Shown here one piece after another: positions 1 through 7,523 of a stretch of 29,115 bases of DNA; position 1 is the first letter of the stretch; every line of letters begins with the position of its first letter. The translations under genes and the position numbers were made by a program. The stretch is from a virus. The notes below the pieces were generated by a model. The model was not told the origin of the DNA. It made no database searches and saw only the letters and a program-made list of their open reading frames with translations. The DNA is taken from IMG/VR virus record IMGVR_UViG_3300037189_023106, positions 1 through 29,115 of that record; one strand, written 5' to 3'.

Positions 1-1
1 A

Positions 2-1015
2 AACCTTGCAAGCGCAGTCACTGGCGAAACCGGAACCGGGGCACTGGTATTTGGGACAAGCGCAACTCTTGACGGAGTAACGCTTACCGCTACTGCCAGC
101 ACGCCAGTTATTCACGGAATTCAACTTCCTGCAACGCACGGGATTTCGTTTGAGGGCGCGACGGATGACGCCAACGAAACACGACTTGAGGCAACAGATC
201 CAACGGCGGATCGCACCATTGCCCTACCTGATGCAAGCGGTACGATTGCGCTTACCAATAACAAGCTTAGCGCGTTTGCTGCAACAAGTTCAGCAGAACT
301 TGCTGGCGTAATCTCAGATGAAACGGGAACTGGCGCACTGGTCTTTGCCAATACGCCAACCCTTGTCACGCCAAACATTGGCGCAGCAACTGGTACGAGC
401 CTTGTGCTTTCTGGCGACCTAACCGTCAATGGAACGACCACTACGCTTAATTCCACAACTGTCACCGTAGACGACAAGAACATTGAGCTTGGCTCAGTTA
501 CAAGCCCAACCAATACCACGGCTGACGGTGGTGGTATTACCCTTAAGGGAACAACTGACAAGACCATCAACTGGGTGAACGCGACCGCAGCATGGACTCT
601 TTCCGAGCACGTAGACCTTGCCAGCGGCAAGGTATACAGGATTAATGGCACGGAAGTCCTTAGCGGCACGACCCTTGGCAGCGGAGTCACTGGCTCAAGC
701 CTGACCTCGGTTGGCACGATTGCCACCGGCGTGTGGAATGGTACCGACATTGCAGTTGCAGACGGCGGTACGGGCGCAAGCACGGCAGCCGGAGCAAAGA
801 CCAACCTTGGATTTATGACCCGCTATTCTGGCAGCGCCACGTGGACTGCTGGAGAAGCGAAGGCTATCACCCATAGCCTTGGGACAAAGGATGTCACGGT
901 TGCTCTTTACAGCGGCGACGATCTGGTCTTTGCTGAAGTAGCCACCACCAGCACAAGCGTGGTGACGGTTACAATCAGCCTTGCTGGGACATATCGCTAC
1001 GTAATTATTGGGTAA
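2..1015 (+). CDS. Phage tail fibre protein, C-terminal part (5' end outside window)
   Basis: The reading frame is open from base 2, so the gene starts left of the window; the internal ATG at 404 is not the start. The visible 337 residues are rich in Ala, Gly, Thr and Val and look like a beta-rich fibre. The motif ETGTGALVF occurs twice (from about base 26 and base 320), followed by TL-x-T-type strands, a repeat common in phage tail fibres. The last 65 residues (KAITHSLGTKDVTVALYSGD onward, ending YRYVIIG) form a beta domain that recurs at the end of the next gene. Role by family and context: distal tail fibre or receptor-binding component. Exact receptor and trimerisation are not visible. Fibre assignment is good; the order of domains upstream is unknown. 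Confidence 0.75.
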   Translation, partial: NLASAVTGETGTGALVFGTSATLDGVTLTATASTPVIHGIQLPATHGISFEGATDDANETRLEATDPTADRTIALPDASGTIALTNNKLSAFAATSSAELAGVISDETGTGALVFANTPTLVTPNIGAATGTSLVLSGDLTVNGTTTTLNSTTVTVDDKNIELGSVTSPTNTTADGGGITLKGTTDKTINWVNATAAWTLSEHVDLASGKVYRINGTEVLSGTTLGSGVTGSSLTSVGTIATGVWNGTDIAVADGGTGASTAAGAKTNLGFMTRYSGSATWTAGEAKAITHSLGTKDVTVALYSGDDLVFAEVATTSTSVVTVTISLAGTYRYVIIG

Positions 1016-1051
1016 CTAGTTGAGAGCCGAGGGCTCTGGTAGGATGGCGCT

Positions 1052-1717
1052 ATGACAAAATTCATAGGTAATTCCATTACCCTGCCAAAGCTCTCGGCTG
1101 CTCCCAGCTCTCCCGCGTCTGGAGACGCCTACTACAACACCACAGATAACACTGCCTATGTCTATAACGGCACGTCTTGGCTAGATCTTGCTGCAAGTGG
1201 CGGCGGTTCTGGCGATATTACTGAAGTAATTGCTGGTGCTGGCCTAACAGGAGGCGCTACATCCGGCTCTGCCACCCTCAATGTAGGAGCGGGCACTGGC
1301 ATTACGGTCAACGCTGACGATGTGGCAATTAACACCGCAACCGTACCGCTAAAATCTGACAACCTTGGCGCGTTTGCTACCTCAACATCTGCCGCCATTG
1401 GTGTGGGGACCATTGAACTTGGTCACGCTACAGACACAACTTTGGCTCGTTCTGCCGCAGGAATAGTTGCGGTTGAAGGCGTTACGGTTGTAAGGCTATA
1501 TAGCGCCGCACTTACGGGGACGGGCACATCGTTTACCGTCACCCACGGGCTTGGCGCAGTGTGGGTCACCGTCATGGTTTATGATACGACCACAGGTAAA
1601 TACATTATTCCAGACCACACCATTAATCTTTCTTCTGGAACCCCAACGGGAACCGTAACCATCACCTTCCCCGCTTCCGTAACGGGGAGCAACTACAGGG
1701 TTGTTATCACAGGGTAA
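1052..1717 (+). CDS. Mosaic tail fibre / adhesin protein
   Basis: 221 residues, ATG preceded by AGGA seven bases upstream. Residues 8-45 carry the module LPKLSAAPSSPASGDAYYNT followed by VYNGTSWLDL, which also opens the three glycine-rich genes downstream. The C-terminal about 65 residues (VTHGLGAVWVTVMVYD ... YRVVITG) match the end of the preceding fibre gene instead. The middle has fibre-type strands such as ELGHATDTTLARSAAG. It therefore looks like a recombinant of the two fibre types flanking it. Likely a structural part of the tail tip or side fibre. A 6-bp inverted repeat (1023-1028 with 1032-1037) lies in the 36-base gap before it but has no U-tract and is not called a terminator. Confidence 0.7.
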   Translation: MTKFIGNSITLPKLSAAPSSPASGDAYYNTTDNTAYVYNGTSWLDLAASGGGSGDITEVIAGAGLTGGATSGSATLNVGAGTGITVNADDVAINTATVPLKSDNLGAFATSTSAAIGVGTIELGHATDTTLARSAAGIVAVEGVTVVRLYSAALTGTGTSFTVTHGLGAVWVTVMVYDTTTGKYIIPDHTINLSSGTPTGTVTITFPASVTGSNYRVVITG

Positions 1718-1726
1718 GGAGGTAAC

Positions 1727-2863
1727 GTGCCAAGCATCCAAACATCAGCACAGTTGCCAAAATACTCCTCAGCACCATCTAGCCCATCTGTGGGCGATAT
1801 TTATTTTGACACTACTGACAAAGAACCAAAGGTGTATGTCAACATTGACGGTACGCCTAAGTGGCTTGGCCTTGGGCAAAAAACTGTTGTTCAAGCATAT
1901 GCGCCAGGCTCATACACATGGACTCGCCCAACAAATGTGACATACCTTGATTTTATTTTTGTAAGAGGCGCAGGTGGCGGTGGGGCTAGTGGGCATTTAT
2001 TTGCTGGTCGAGGAACATCATCTAGCACTGGGGGAAATGGGGGAGGAAACTCTGCTGCATTACTGTATGCGTCCAATGTCTACGTTGGCGACACTGCAAG
2101 TTTTCCTGTGGTTGTTGGTTCTGGCGGGGCTGGCGGGGCTGCGCGAACATTTTCTAAAGGAGCGTCATCAACGTCAAACACGCAAACCCTTGGAGCCCAA
2201 GGCGGTCAAGGCGGCACAACATCGTTTGGAGATTTAACAGTTGTTGGAGCACTGGGTGGAAATGCTGGGACCACAATAAATACACAACCAACACTAAGGA
2301 ATCTTGCATCGTTCACTGGTATTTTTATGGCTAACTCTACAGAAATCTCTGGTCAATACGGCGGTCAGGGGAGCACTTCAATTGGCACAGGTGGAGCTGG
2401 AAATGCTTCAAGCGTACAACTTTCAAACTTTTTGTATTACAATCAATCAACATTAACTGCAACGGCTGGTGGAAGTCCATCTGGATCAGGCGGCTCTACG
2501 GCAACTGGAACGGCGGGAGCAGCCGCAGGCGCAGGAAATTCTGTTCTTGGCGGTGGCGGTGGAAGTGGCGGCGGGATTGCTGGGGCATCTGGGGCAACGG
2601 CGCGAGCTGGTGGCGCAGGTGGAACTGGTGGCGGTGGTGCTGCTGGTAGTTGTTTACATGTTCACATTGCGTCAACCTCAACTGTTTCTCGTACTTCTGG
2701 CTCTGGCTCTGCTGGCGTGCAGGGCGGCGGCGGCGGAGCTGGCGGATCAATTTCTTCTACCGCAGGTAGCACCACCATCTATGATGCATCCACAATATCG
2801 CTTACCTCTGGGGCGGGCGGAGCAGGTGGAGACGGTCTTATTATCATTGCGTATCAGGGGTAA
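1727..2863 (+). CDS. Glycine-rich tail adhesin, paralogue 1
   Basis: 378 residues with a GTG start and a strong Shine-Dalgarno (AAGGAGG, 1716-1722) overlapping the end of the previous gene. Residues 7-50 form the shared N-terminal module (LPKYSSAPSSPSVGDIYFDT, then VYVN and WLGLG). Next comes a conserved stretch SYTWTRPTNVTYLDFIFVRG leading to GAGGGG. The rest is mostly Gly, Ala and Ser with runs such as GGGGGSGGG, ending GAGGDGLIIIAYQG. Long Gly-rich stretches with interspersed hydrophobics resemble polyglycine-II adhesin tips of phage fibres such as the gp38-type adhesins; that is analogy, not proven homology. First of three tandem paralogues with nearly no spacing. Probable receptor-binding or fibre-tip protein. 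Low-complexity composition limits any finer prediction. Confidence 0.65.
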   Translation: MPSIQTSAQLPKYSSAPSSPSVGDIYFDTTDKEPKVYVNIDGTPKWLGLGQKTVVQAYAPGSYTWTRPTNVTYLDFIFVRGAGGGGASGHLFAGRGTSSSTGGNGGGNSAALLYASNVYVGDTASFPVVVGSGGAGGAARTFSKGASSTSNTQTLGAQGGQGGTTSFGDLTVVGALGGNAGTTINTQPTLRNLASFTGIFMANSTEISGQYGGQGSTSIGTGGAGNASSVQLSNFLYYNQSTLTATAGGSPSGSGGSTATGTAGAAAGAGNSVLGGGGGSGGGIAGASGATARAGGAGGTGGGGAAGSCLHVHIASTSTVSRTSGSGSAGVQGGGGGAGGSISSTAGSTTIYDASTISLTSGAGGAGGDGLIIIAYQG

Positions 2864-2866
2864 AAG

Positions 2867-4012
2867 ATGCCAGCATTTTTAACCAGTCAGAATCTTCCAA
2901 ACTATGCATCAGATCCTTCTTCGCCCGCAGACGGAGATGCATACTTCAATACGACCACAAACTCTGTGCGGATCTATGTAAATTCAACCGCCTTATCGGC
3001 TTCTCGTTGGGTTGACCTTGCTGGGTACCAAGTGGAAACATTTACGGCGGGTTCTTATACGTGGACTCGACCAAGCAACGTGACGCATTTAAAATTTGTC
3101 TATGCTATTGGTGCGGGCGGTGGAGGACAAAATGGCGAATTAAAAGCAGCCCGAGGCGCTATTACCACTGCAAATGGGGCAAGTGGCGGCGGCTATGGCG
3201 CAGTTGTCCGGATTGATAATTTGTATGTTGGGCAAAATTCTACAATTTCTGTCTCGGTTGCAACTGGTCAGATTGGGGCAACTGCCAAAACGTTTAGCAA
3301 ATCTTCGGGATCAACAACGACAAGCGCACAGGGGTATTCTGCAAGCACAGCATCATATAGCGCAACCACATTTGGATCGTATGTTTCTGCTGGATCTGGA
3401 AATGACTATCAAGGGGGCGTAGCAATTGGACCTTACTACGGAGCGGTTTTATATAATGGAGATCTTGGTGGTGGGGATGGCGGAACAATTGATTATTCTC
3501 CAGCAGATGCCGGCAGGTCCACATTTTCTGGAACTGCATTCACTAGGGCTGCTGCTTCAACAACTCAAGGAGGATTTTCTCCAACGGCAGGAAATGCATC
3601 AATCATTTCTGGATCATCCACGGGAATTCTTACGGCTGTTGCTAGCACAGTTTCTTCGTCAGAATCTGGGCTTCCGCCAGCAAGTGGAGGAGCATCTGGC
3701 GTATCAACCGCTTCATATCAGTTTACTGCACCCACGGCTGGCGATGGCGGGGGTGGAGGATCTGGCGGAGGTGGTTCCGCTGGCGCTGGTGCTGGTATGA
3801 GTATTGATAGTACTGGTGCAACAAGCGGTGTGTCTGTAAGCATTACTTCTGGAAAAGGTGCTAACGGAAATATTGGCTGCGGGGGTGGAGCATCAGGATC
3901 TGCTGTTCTTAGTGCCGCAACAGCACAATATGATGGTCTAACAATTAGCATGACAGTTCCAGCGGGGGGCAATGGTGGCGACGGCCGTATCTATATTGCC
4001 TATGTGGCGTAA
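2867..4012 (+). CDS. Glycine-rich tail adhesin, paralogue 2
   Basis: 381 residues starting three bases after the previous stop; the SD is weak (GGGG), so translation is probably coupled. The order of modules is the same as in its neighbours: LPNYASDPSSPADGDAYFNT, then VDLAG, then SYTWTRPSNVTHLKFVYAIG and GAGGGG, a long Gly/Ser/Ala region, and an end reading GGDGRIYIAYVA. The ends are conserved relative to paralogues 1 and 3, while the Gly-rich centre differs in both sequence and position of Gly runs. That pattern suggests a fixed attachment end with a variable surface. Function as a tail-tip adhesin is inferred from architecture and position next to other fibre genes. Confidence 0.65.
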   Translation: MPAFLTSQNLPNYASDPSSPADGDAYFNTTTNSVRIYVNSTALSASRWVDLAGYQVETFTAGSYTWTRPSNVTHLKFVYAIGAGGGGQNGELKAARGAITTANGASGGGYGAVVRIDNLYVGQNSTISVSVATGQIGATAKTFSKSSGSTTTSAQGYSASTASYSATTFGSYVSAGSGNDYQGGVAIGPYYGAVLYNGDLGGGDGGTIDYSPADAGRSTFSGTAFTRAAASTTQGGFSPTAGNASIISGSSTGILTAVASTVSSSESGLPPASGGASGVSTASYQFTAPTAGDGGGGGSGGGGSAGAGAGMSIDSTGATSGVSVSITSGKGANGNIGCGGGASGSAVLSAATAQYDGLTISMTVPAGGNGGDGRIYIAYVA

Positions 4013-4014
4013 TC

Positions 4015-5127
4015 ATGCCTAAAATCCTTACTAAATACAACATTCCAAATTATTCCAGCGCACCAGGAAGCCCTATTGCTGGCGACACGTATTTTGATAC
4101 AGGCACGGATAGCATTAATGTCTACGATGGAACAAATTGGTTTGCGCTGAATAGTAAATTAACTGTTGTTTCATTTCCGTTAAATTCAAGCACATGGTTG
4201 CGACCAGAAACGGTTACCGTTCTTGAATTTGCGTTTGCACGCGGCGCGGGTGGCGGTGGTCAATCTGGGCAGATAGTGATTGATACTGCAAACGGAACGC
4301 CTAACGCTAAAGGTGGAGGAAGTGGTGGATCTGGTGCTGTTGCCTATGCAATTGGCATTTATGTGGGCGGAGTATCCTCTGTTTCTGTAAATGTTTCACC
4401 TGGTGGAACTGGAGGAACTGCCGCAACCTTAGTAAAATCCTCAGGAACAGCCCTTGCGGCACAAACGATTACTGGCGGTGGCGCAGGGTCTACATCCGCA
4501 ACAACGTTTGGCTCATATCTATCAGCAGGCGCTGGAACCACAAATGCAACCTCAGGCTCTGCTGGGTCTGCTGGGTCAGCATCGGCAACCATCCACGGCG
4601 CAATTGTGGTGAACGGAGTTGCAGGACGGGCATCAGCAGTAACTGGTGGTGCTGCTGGGACTACTGGAATCAGTTCTGGAACTGGTGCCTCAACTTATTT
4701 TACAATGCACAATGGCACGCGAGTTGCTGGTGGAGACGGATCTGCTTCCTACATTACCACATACACAAATGTTTCAATCGTTTTGGGTGGGGCGGGGAAT
4801 GGCGGCTCTGCTGGGGACCTTGGCGGCGGCGGCGGAAGCGCTGGTAGTGCCACTCCAGCAACTGTTGGAAATGCTGGAAACGGTGGCGCTGGCGGCGGCG
4901 GTGCTGCTGGGGGATCTGTTTCCTTTGCGGCAAGCGCCAACGCTGTTATTACCGCCAACGCGGGAAACGGTGGCGCAGGGCAAAATGGCGGCGGTGGTGG
5001 TGGTGGTGGTAATATGGCAGTGCGGTTTGCTTCAACGACCACGTCTGCAAACTCAACACTGAACATTCAGGCGGGAGCGGGTGGCGCAGGGTCTGACGGA
5101 CTACTTATTATTGCATATCAAGGATAG
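4015..5127 (+). CDS. Glycine-rich tail adhesin, paralogue 3
   Basis: 370 residues; the ATG lies two bases after the TAA of paralogue 2 and has no SD of its own, so re-initiation is likely. N-terminal module IPNYSSAPGSPIAGDTYFDT with VYDGTNWFAL, then STWLRPETVTVLEFAFARG and GAGGGG. The C-terminal half holds the densest glycine blocks of the window (for example GGGGGGGGN near residue 330) and ends AGSDGLLIIAYQG. It shares the first about 90 and last about 15 residues with the two preceding genes. Likely an alternative or co-assembled receptor-binding subunit. Whether all three are on the same virion or expressed alternatively cannot be told from sequence. Confidence 0.65.
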   Translation: MPKILTKYNIPNYSSAPGSPIAGDTYFDTGTDSINVYDGTNWFALNSKLTVVSFPLNSSTWLRPETVTVLEFAFARGAGGGGQSGQIVIDTANGTPNAKGGGSGGSGAVAYAIGIYVGGVSSVSVNVSPGGTGGTAATLVKSSGTALAAQTITGGGAGSTSATTFGSYLSAGAGTTNATSGSAGSAGSASATIHGAIVVNGVAGRASAVTGGAAGTTGISSGTGASTYFTMHNGTRVAGGDGSASYITTYTNVSIVLGGAGNGGSAGDLGGGGGSAGSATPATVGNAGNGGAGGGGAAGGSVSFAASANAVITANAGNGGAGQNGGGGGGGGNMAVRFASTTTSANSTLNIQAGAGGAGSDGLLIIAYQG

Positions 5128-5136
5128 GAGAAAAGC

Positions 5137-5340
5137 ATGACACGATACGCGTTCACGGATGCAGACAATGTTTGCAAGCAGATTATTACTGGGGATTTGA
5201 CTGAGGAGCAGTTGGCGGTCTTTGACGCTGACTACGCGATTCTTTTTCAAGCCACGGCGCGACATGAGATCGGGCTTGAAGACCCAGCTCAAATTGGTTG
5301 GGTTCTGGTTGACGGAGTATTTACTGATCCAAACGCGTAA
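5137..5340 (+). CDS. Small fibre-associated protein
   Basis: 67 residues with SD GGAG eight bases before the ATG. It begins RYAFTDADNVCKQIITGDLT and ends GWVLVDGVFTDPNA. This layout, an N-terminal strand describing a variable followed by a terminal G-W-x-hydrophobic-x-D-G-x-F-x-x-P hairpin, is common in small proteins encoded right after phage tail fibre genes, which are thought to be fibre accessory or assembly factors. It is the last gene of the fibre series; the next gene has its own promoter. No catalytic motif. Family placement is by pattern only. Confidence 0.5.
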   Translation: MTRYAFTDADNVCKQIITGDLTEEQLAVFDADYAILFQATARHEIGLEDPAQIGWVLVDGVFTDPNA

Positions 5341-5379
5341 ACTGACAAGAGCAAATAAATAACGTAGAGCGCTAATGTG

Positions 5380-5408
5380 TTGATTGCCTAGCGCAATCAT
5401 CGGATAAT
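5380..5408 (+). promoter_or_regulatory. Sigma70-type promoter with inverted repeat in the spacer
   Basis: TTGATT (5380-5385), 17-base spacer, GATAAT (5403-5408), predicted start near 5415. An inverted repeat TGATTGC (5381-5387) / GCAATCA (5393-5399), 5-base loop, spans the -35 hexamer and the spacer, where a regulator could block polymerase. It would drive the surface-protein gene at 5441 separately from the fibre genes. No T-tract follows, so a terminator reading is less likely. Confidence 0.55.
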
Positions 5409-5440
5409 CTCACTGCCCACCAAACCGCAGCGAGGTGTCC

Positions 5441-7057
5441 GTGAATAAACTCTTTGTTATCGGTTGTACTTTGTGGCTTATTGCCGCAACGCTTGTGTAT
5501 TCCATTGTTGTTTCGCCAGTTCATGGCGCTCAAAACAGTTATGTAGATCGCACGCAAGACTTCTGGATTACTGTTCCCGAGCAAAGCCTCCTTCACATTT
5601 GGACTGATCTGTGTGACAACAGCACCGCTGGATGGTGCCCCGGAACCGTTGACTCCATGCTCTGGCTATATGACAGCAATGGAAATCTTATTGCCGCCAA
5701 TGATGACTCGTACACTGAGCACACGGGTGGATATTCCCTTGCTTCAACAATCCGAATTTCTGTTCCAGCGGGAAACTATCGAGTTCGTGCTGGCGTGTGC
5801 TGCGGAGACCCAACGGCAGATCGGTTCTATGGAAATCATTACTACATGATTAGCAACTTTGAGGCGGAGCTTGCGCCGGGAACTCCTTCGGCAACATGGA
5901 CCCCAACGCCCCCACCAACCCCTACACCCACACCTACCCCAACACCAACTCCTGAACCAACGCCAACCCCTACACCAGAGCCAACTCCAACCCCAGAGCC
6001 AGATCCGTACCTTAATGTTCCTACGGGACTCATGGTTACGGTTTATTCTGACGGAAGTGTCTACTTGACTTGGGATGCCCCAGAGGCAAGCAATGTGGAC
6101 ATTGAACGATACGGCGTTTTCTGGACAACAGGAGACCTTGCGGGTTGGGGGGCGCCAGCCTTGGGAACAAACATGACCATTGCCAACAGCGTATTTATTG
6201 AGAATGGAGGAGTTGATGCTACCTACACATTCTGGATTCGAGCAGACAACGACAGCCAACACGTGTACTCAGAGTCCTCACCAAGGGTTTCAGTGTTCGT
6301 GCCGCGTATCCCAGAACCCGAGCCAAGCCCAACCCCAACCCCTACGGAGGTACCATCCATTGAGCCAACCCCAGACCCGACTGCCACACCCGAGCCGACG
6401 CCCGAACCGACCGTGGAGCCTACCCCAACTCCTACGCGCGAACCTGTTCCTAGTGATCCTTCTAGCCCTGAGCCTACACCACGTCCTAGCCCGTCCGTAG
6501 ACCCGTCTAGGAGCCCCGTAGAGCCGAGTTTACCCCCAACCCCCTCTCCTAGCCCAGACCCAACAGAAACGCCCCTAGAAACCCCAATTCCGACGGAGGT
6601 ACCAACCCCTGAACCTAGCCCATCTGCTGCTCCTGAAAATCCGCTTGAGGCGGCTGGAGCTGCGGTTGAGGCTGTTGGAGAGGCAGTTGGTGCGGTTGCA
6701 GAAGCGGCTGCCGAAGCCGTAGGCGCTGCTGCCGAGGTAGTTGCAGAAGCAGTCGGCGCGGCGGTAGACAAAGTCGCCAATCTCGGTAAAGATATTACTG
6801 AAGAAAAGCGTCAGGAGCTTCGCACCGTTGTCGGCCCTGCCGTCATCATGACCCAGATTGCCCAGGCTGCTGCCGCTGCTGCGGGTGCCGCCCGAGGCGG
6901 TAATGGCGGTGGCGGTGGCGGATTTGGTGGCGGTGATGGTGGCGGCGATAAGCCCAAGGGCGGAAAGCGCTCGTCACGCAGGTCAGGAAATCGGGCTGCT
7001 GGGAAGTCCCCGGCAGGAAAGTCGGCCCCCAAGCCATTGAATAGGAGAAACCGCTGA
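5441..7057 (+). CDS. Secreted, probably membrane-anchored surface protein (PPC-like, Fn3-like, Pro-rich, Ala-rich)
   Basis: GTG at 5441 is preferred over GTG at 5435 because GAGG (5432-5435) is then correctly spaced; this gives 538 residues. Residues 1-30 are a Sec signal peptide (basic NK, hydrophobic core, cleavage near VHG-AQ). Residues about 33-145 form a beta-sandwich like bacterial pre-peptidase C-terminal (PPC) domains, with four cysteines suited to disulfides. Then come a Pro-Thr linker (PTPTPTPEPTP), an Fn3-like domain (about 190-290), a second Pro-rich linker, and an Ala/Val/Glu helical stretch. An uncharged hydrophobic segment (VVGPAVIMTQIAQAAAA) follows, then a Gly-rich and strongly basic tail ending NRRNR. 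Signal peptide, hydrophobic segment and basic tail suggest a type I anchored protein displayed outside the host. Role unknown; superinfection exclusion or surface modification are possibilities. A virion decoration is the alternative. Confidence 0.6.
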   Translation: MNKLFVIGCTLWLIAATLVYSIVVSPVHGAQNSYVDRTQDFWITVPEQSLLHIWTDLCDNSTAGWCPGTVDSMLWLYDSNGNLIAANDDSYTEHTGGYSLASTIRISVPAGNYRVRAGVCCGDPTADRFYGNHYYMISNFEAELAPGTPSATWTPTPPPTPTPTPTPTPTPEPTPTPTPEPTPTPEPDPYLNVPTGLMVTVYSDGSVYLTWDAPEASNVDIERYGVFWTTGDLAGWGAPALGTNMTIANSVFIENGGVDATYTFWIRADNDSQHVYSESSPRVSVFVPRIPEPEPSPTPTPTEVPSIEPTPDPTATPEPTPEPTVEPTPTPTREPVPSDPSSPEPTPRPSPSVDPSRSPVEPSLPPTPSPSPDPTETPLETPIPTEVPTPEPSPSAAPENPLEAAGAAVEAVGEAVGAVAEAAAEAVGAAAEVVAEAVGAAVDKVANLGKDITEEKRQELRTVVGPAVIMTQIAQAAAAAAGAARGGNGGGGGGFGGGDGGGDKPKGGKRSSRRSGNRAAGKSPAGKSAPKPLNRRNR

Positions 7058-7257
7058 TGAACTGGAAGAACATTGGATCGCAGATCATTAACGAACTTGT
7101 GTCGCAGTCGTGGACCATCTTTGGTCTGCTTGTGGGCTGGATTGTCCTCCCAGACGGCGAGACCCGAAACTTTGTTGGAGTAGTGTTGGCGTCTCTGTCA
7201 CTCGCGTGGCTGGTGACAATGCCGCTTCGCCTCTCGTGGGGCAGCGACGAGGAGTAG
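7057..7257 (+). CDS. Small two-helix membrane protein coupled to the surface protein
   Basis: 66 residues; its ATG shares one base with the TGA of the surface-protein gene (TGATG), so the two are translationally coupled. An SD (TAGGAG) lies within the end of that gene. Two hydrophobic segments, about residues 17-33 (SWTIFGLLVGWIVL) and 38-57 (FVGVVLASLSLAWLVTMPL), are joined by a short charged loop; the C-terminus is acidic (SDEE). Size and topology would fit a small holin, but a better holin candidate lies on the other strand at 7524-7922. Coupling instead suggests a membrane partner of the surface protein. Its stop codon directly abuts the stop of the convergent zinc-ribbon gene. Confidence 0.55.
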   Translation: MNWKNIGSQIINELVSQSWTIFGLLVGWIVLPDGETRNFVGVVLASLSLAWLVTMPLRLSWGSDEE

Positions 7258-7461
7258 TTAGCCGATAACGATATCGGTGTTCTGAGGGATCTTCTCTTGC
7301 CAGGCCCAGCCTGAACCCTTGTAGACAACTTTGGGGGCAGAGAAGGTCACTCGCATCTCACCGCTGCACTTCTCGCAGATGACCTTAGCATCATCAGACA
7401 TGGGTCGGACTACCTCTACTACAAGGTCACAAGGCTTGCATTGAAAGTCATATCTAGCCAT
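7258..7461 (-). CDS. FmdB-type zinc ribbon protein
   Basis: 67 residues starting at the ATG at 7461; a longer frame to 7491 would run back into the terminator hairpin and is not preferred. Starts MARYDFQCKPCDL, with CxxC pairs at residues 8/11 and 29/32, the spacing of a zinc ribbon. It continues to a KGSGW motif at the end, the classic outline of the FmdB/CxxC putative regulatory family (M-P-x-Y-x-Y-x-C-x-x-C ... KGSGF). Likely binds one zinc ion; the molecular role of the family is poorly defined, and regulation is only a name-based guess. It has no SD; the -10-like TATACT six bases upstream suggests a leaderless mRNA. Confidence 0.75.
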   Translation of the reverse strand: MARYDFQCKPCDLVVEVVRPMSDDAKVICEKCSGEMRVTFSAPKVVYKGSGWAWQEKIPQNTDIVIG

Positions 7462-7467
7462 ATTTGC

Positions 7468-7473
7468 AGTATA
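7468..7473 (-). promoter_or_regulatory. Extended -10 for a leaderless zinc-ribbon transcript
   Basis: On the minus strand TGT-TATACT is followed by exactly six bases (GCAAAT) and the ATG at 7461. A start point about seven bases below the hexamer would fall on the A of the ATG. No -35 match is present, because the hairpin at 7477-7504 occupies that area, but TGn-TATACT fits an extended -10. It lies three bases below the hairpin arm. Confidence 0.5.
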
Positions 7474-7476
7474 ACA

Positions 7477-7504
7477 GAAGACCCACCCCAAAGGGTGGGT
7501 CTTC
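7477..7504 (-). terminator. Perfect 12-bp hairpin terminator after the lysis genes
   Basis: GAAGACCCACCC (7477-7488) pairs perfectly with GGGTGGGTCTTC (7493-7504) around a 4-base loop. Reading minus, the arm ends GGGTCTTC and continues TGTTAT, a weak U-rich tail. It lies 19 bases beyond the holin stop and so probably ends the endolysin-holin message. Confidence 0.65.
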
Positions 7505-7523
7505 TTATTGCTGCTAGGAGAGA

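Noticed and set aside
121-804. 227-residue minus-strand frame opposite the first fibre genes
   Set aside because: Ala/Val/Pro/Ser-rich shadow of a repetitive plus-strand gene whose protein shows clear fibre motifs.
1023-1037. Stem AGAGCC/GGCTCT as a terminator
   Set aside because: Only six pairs, 3-base loop, no U-tract, and it would stop transcription inside the fibre series.
1727-5127. Diversity-generating retroelement acting on the adhesins
   Set aside because: No reverse transcriptase, template repeat or adenine-biased variable repeat is visible; the variation looks like duplication and recombination.
5441-5500. Lipobox-like VIGC near the N-terminus of the surface protein
   Set aside because: The cysteine lies before the hydrophobic core instead of after it, so an ordinary Sec signal peptide fits better than a lipoprotein signal.
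5744-6780. Long minus-strand frames opposite the surface protein (Trp/Arg/Gly-rich and Gly/Ser/Val-rich)
   Set aside because: Mirror translations of Pro-Thr and Ala-Glu codon repeats; low complexity, no SD, no domain pattern.
7057-7257. The 66-residue membrane protein as the main holin
   Set aside because: It is on the opposite strand from the endolysin and coupled to the surface protein; the r1t-like gene beside the endolysin is the better holin.
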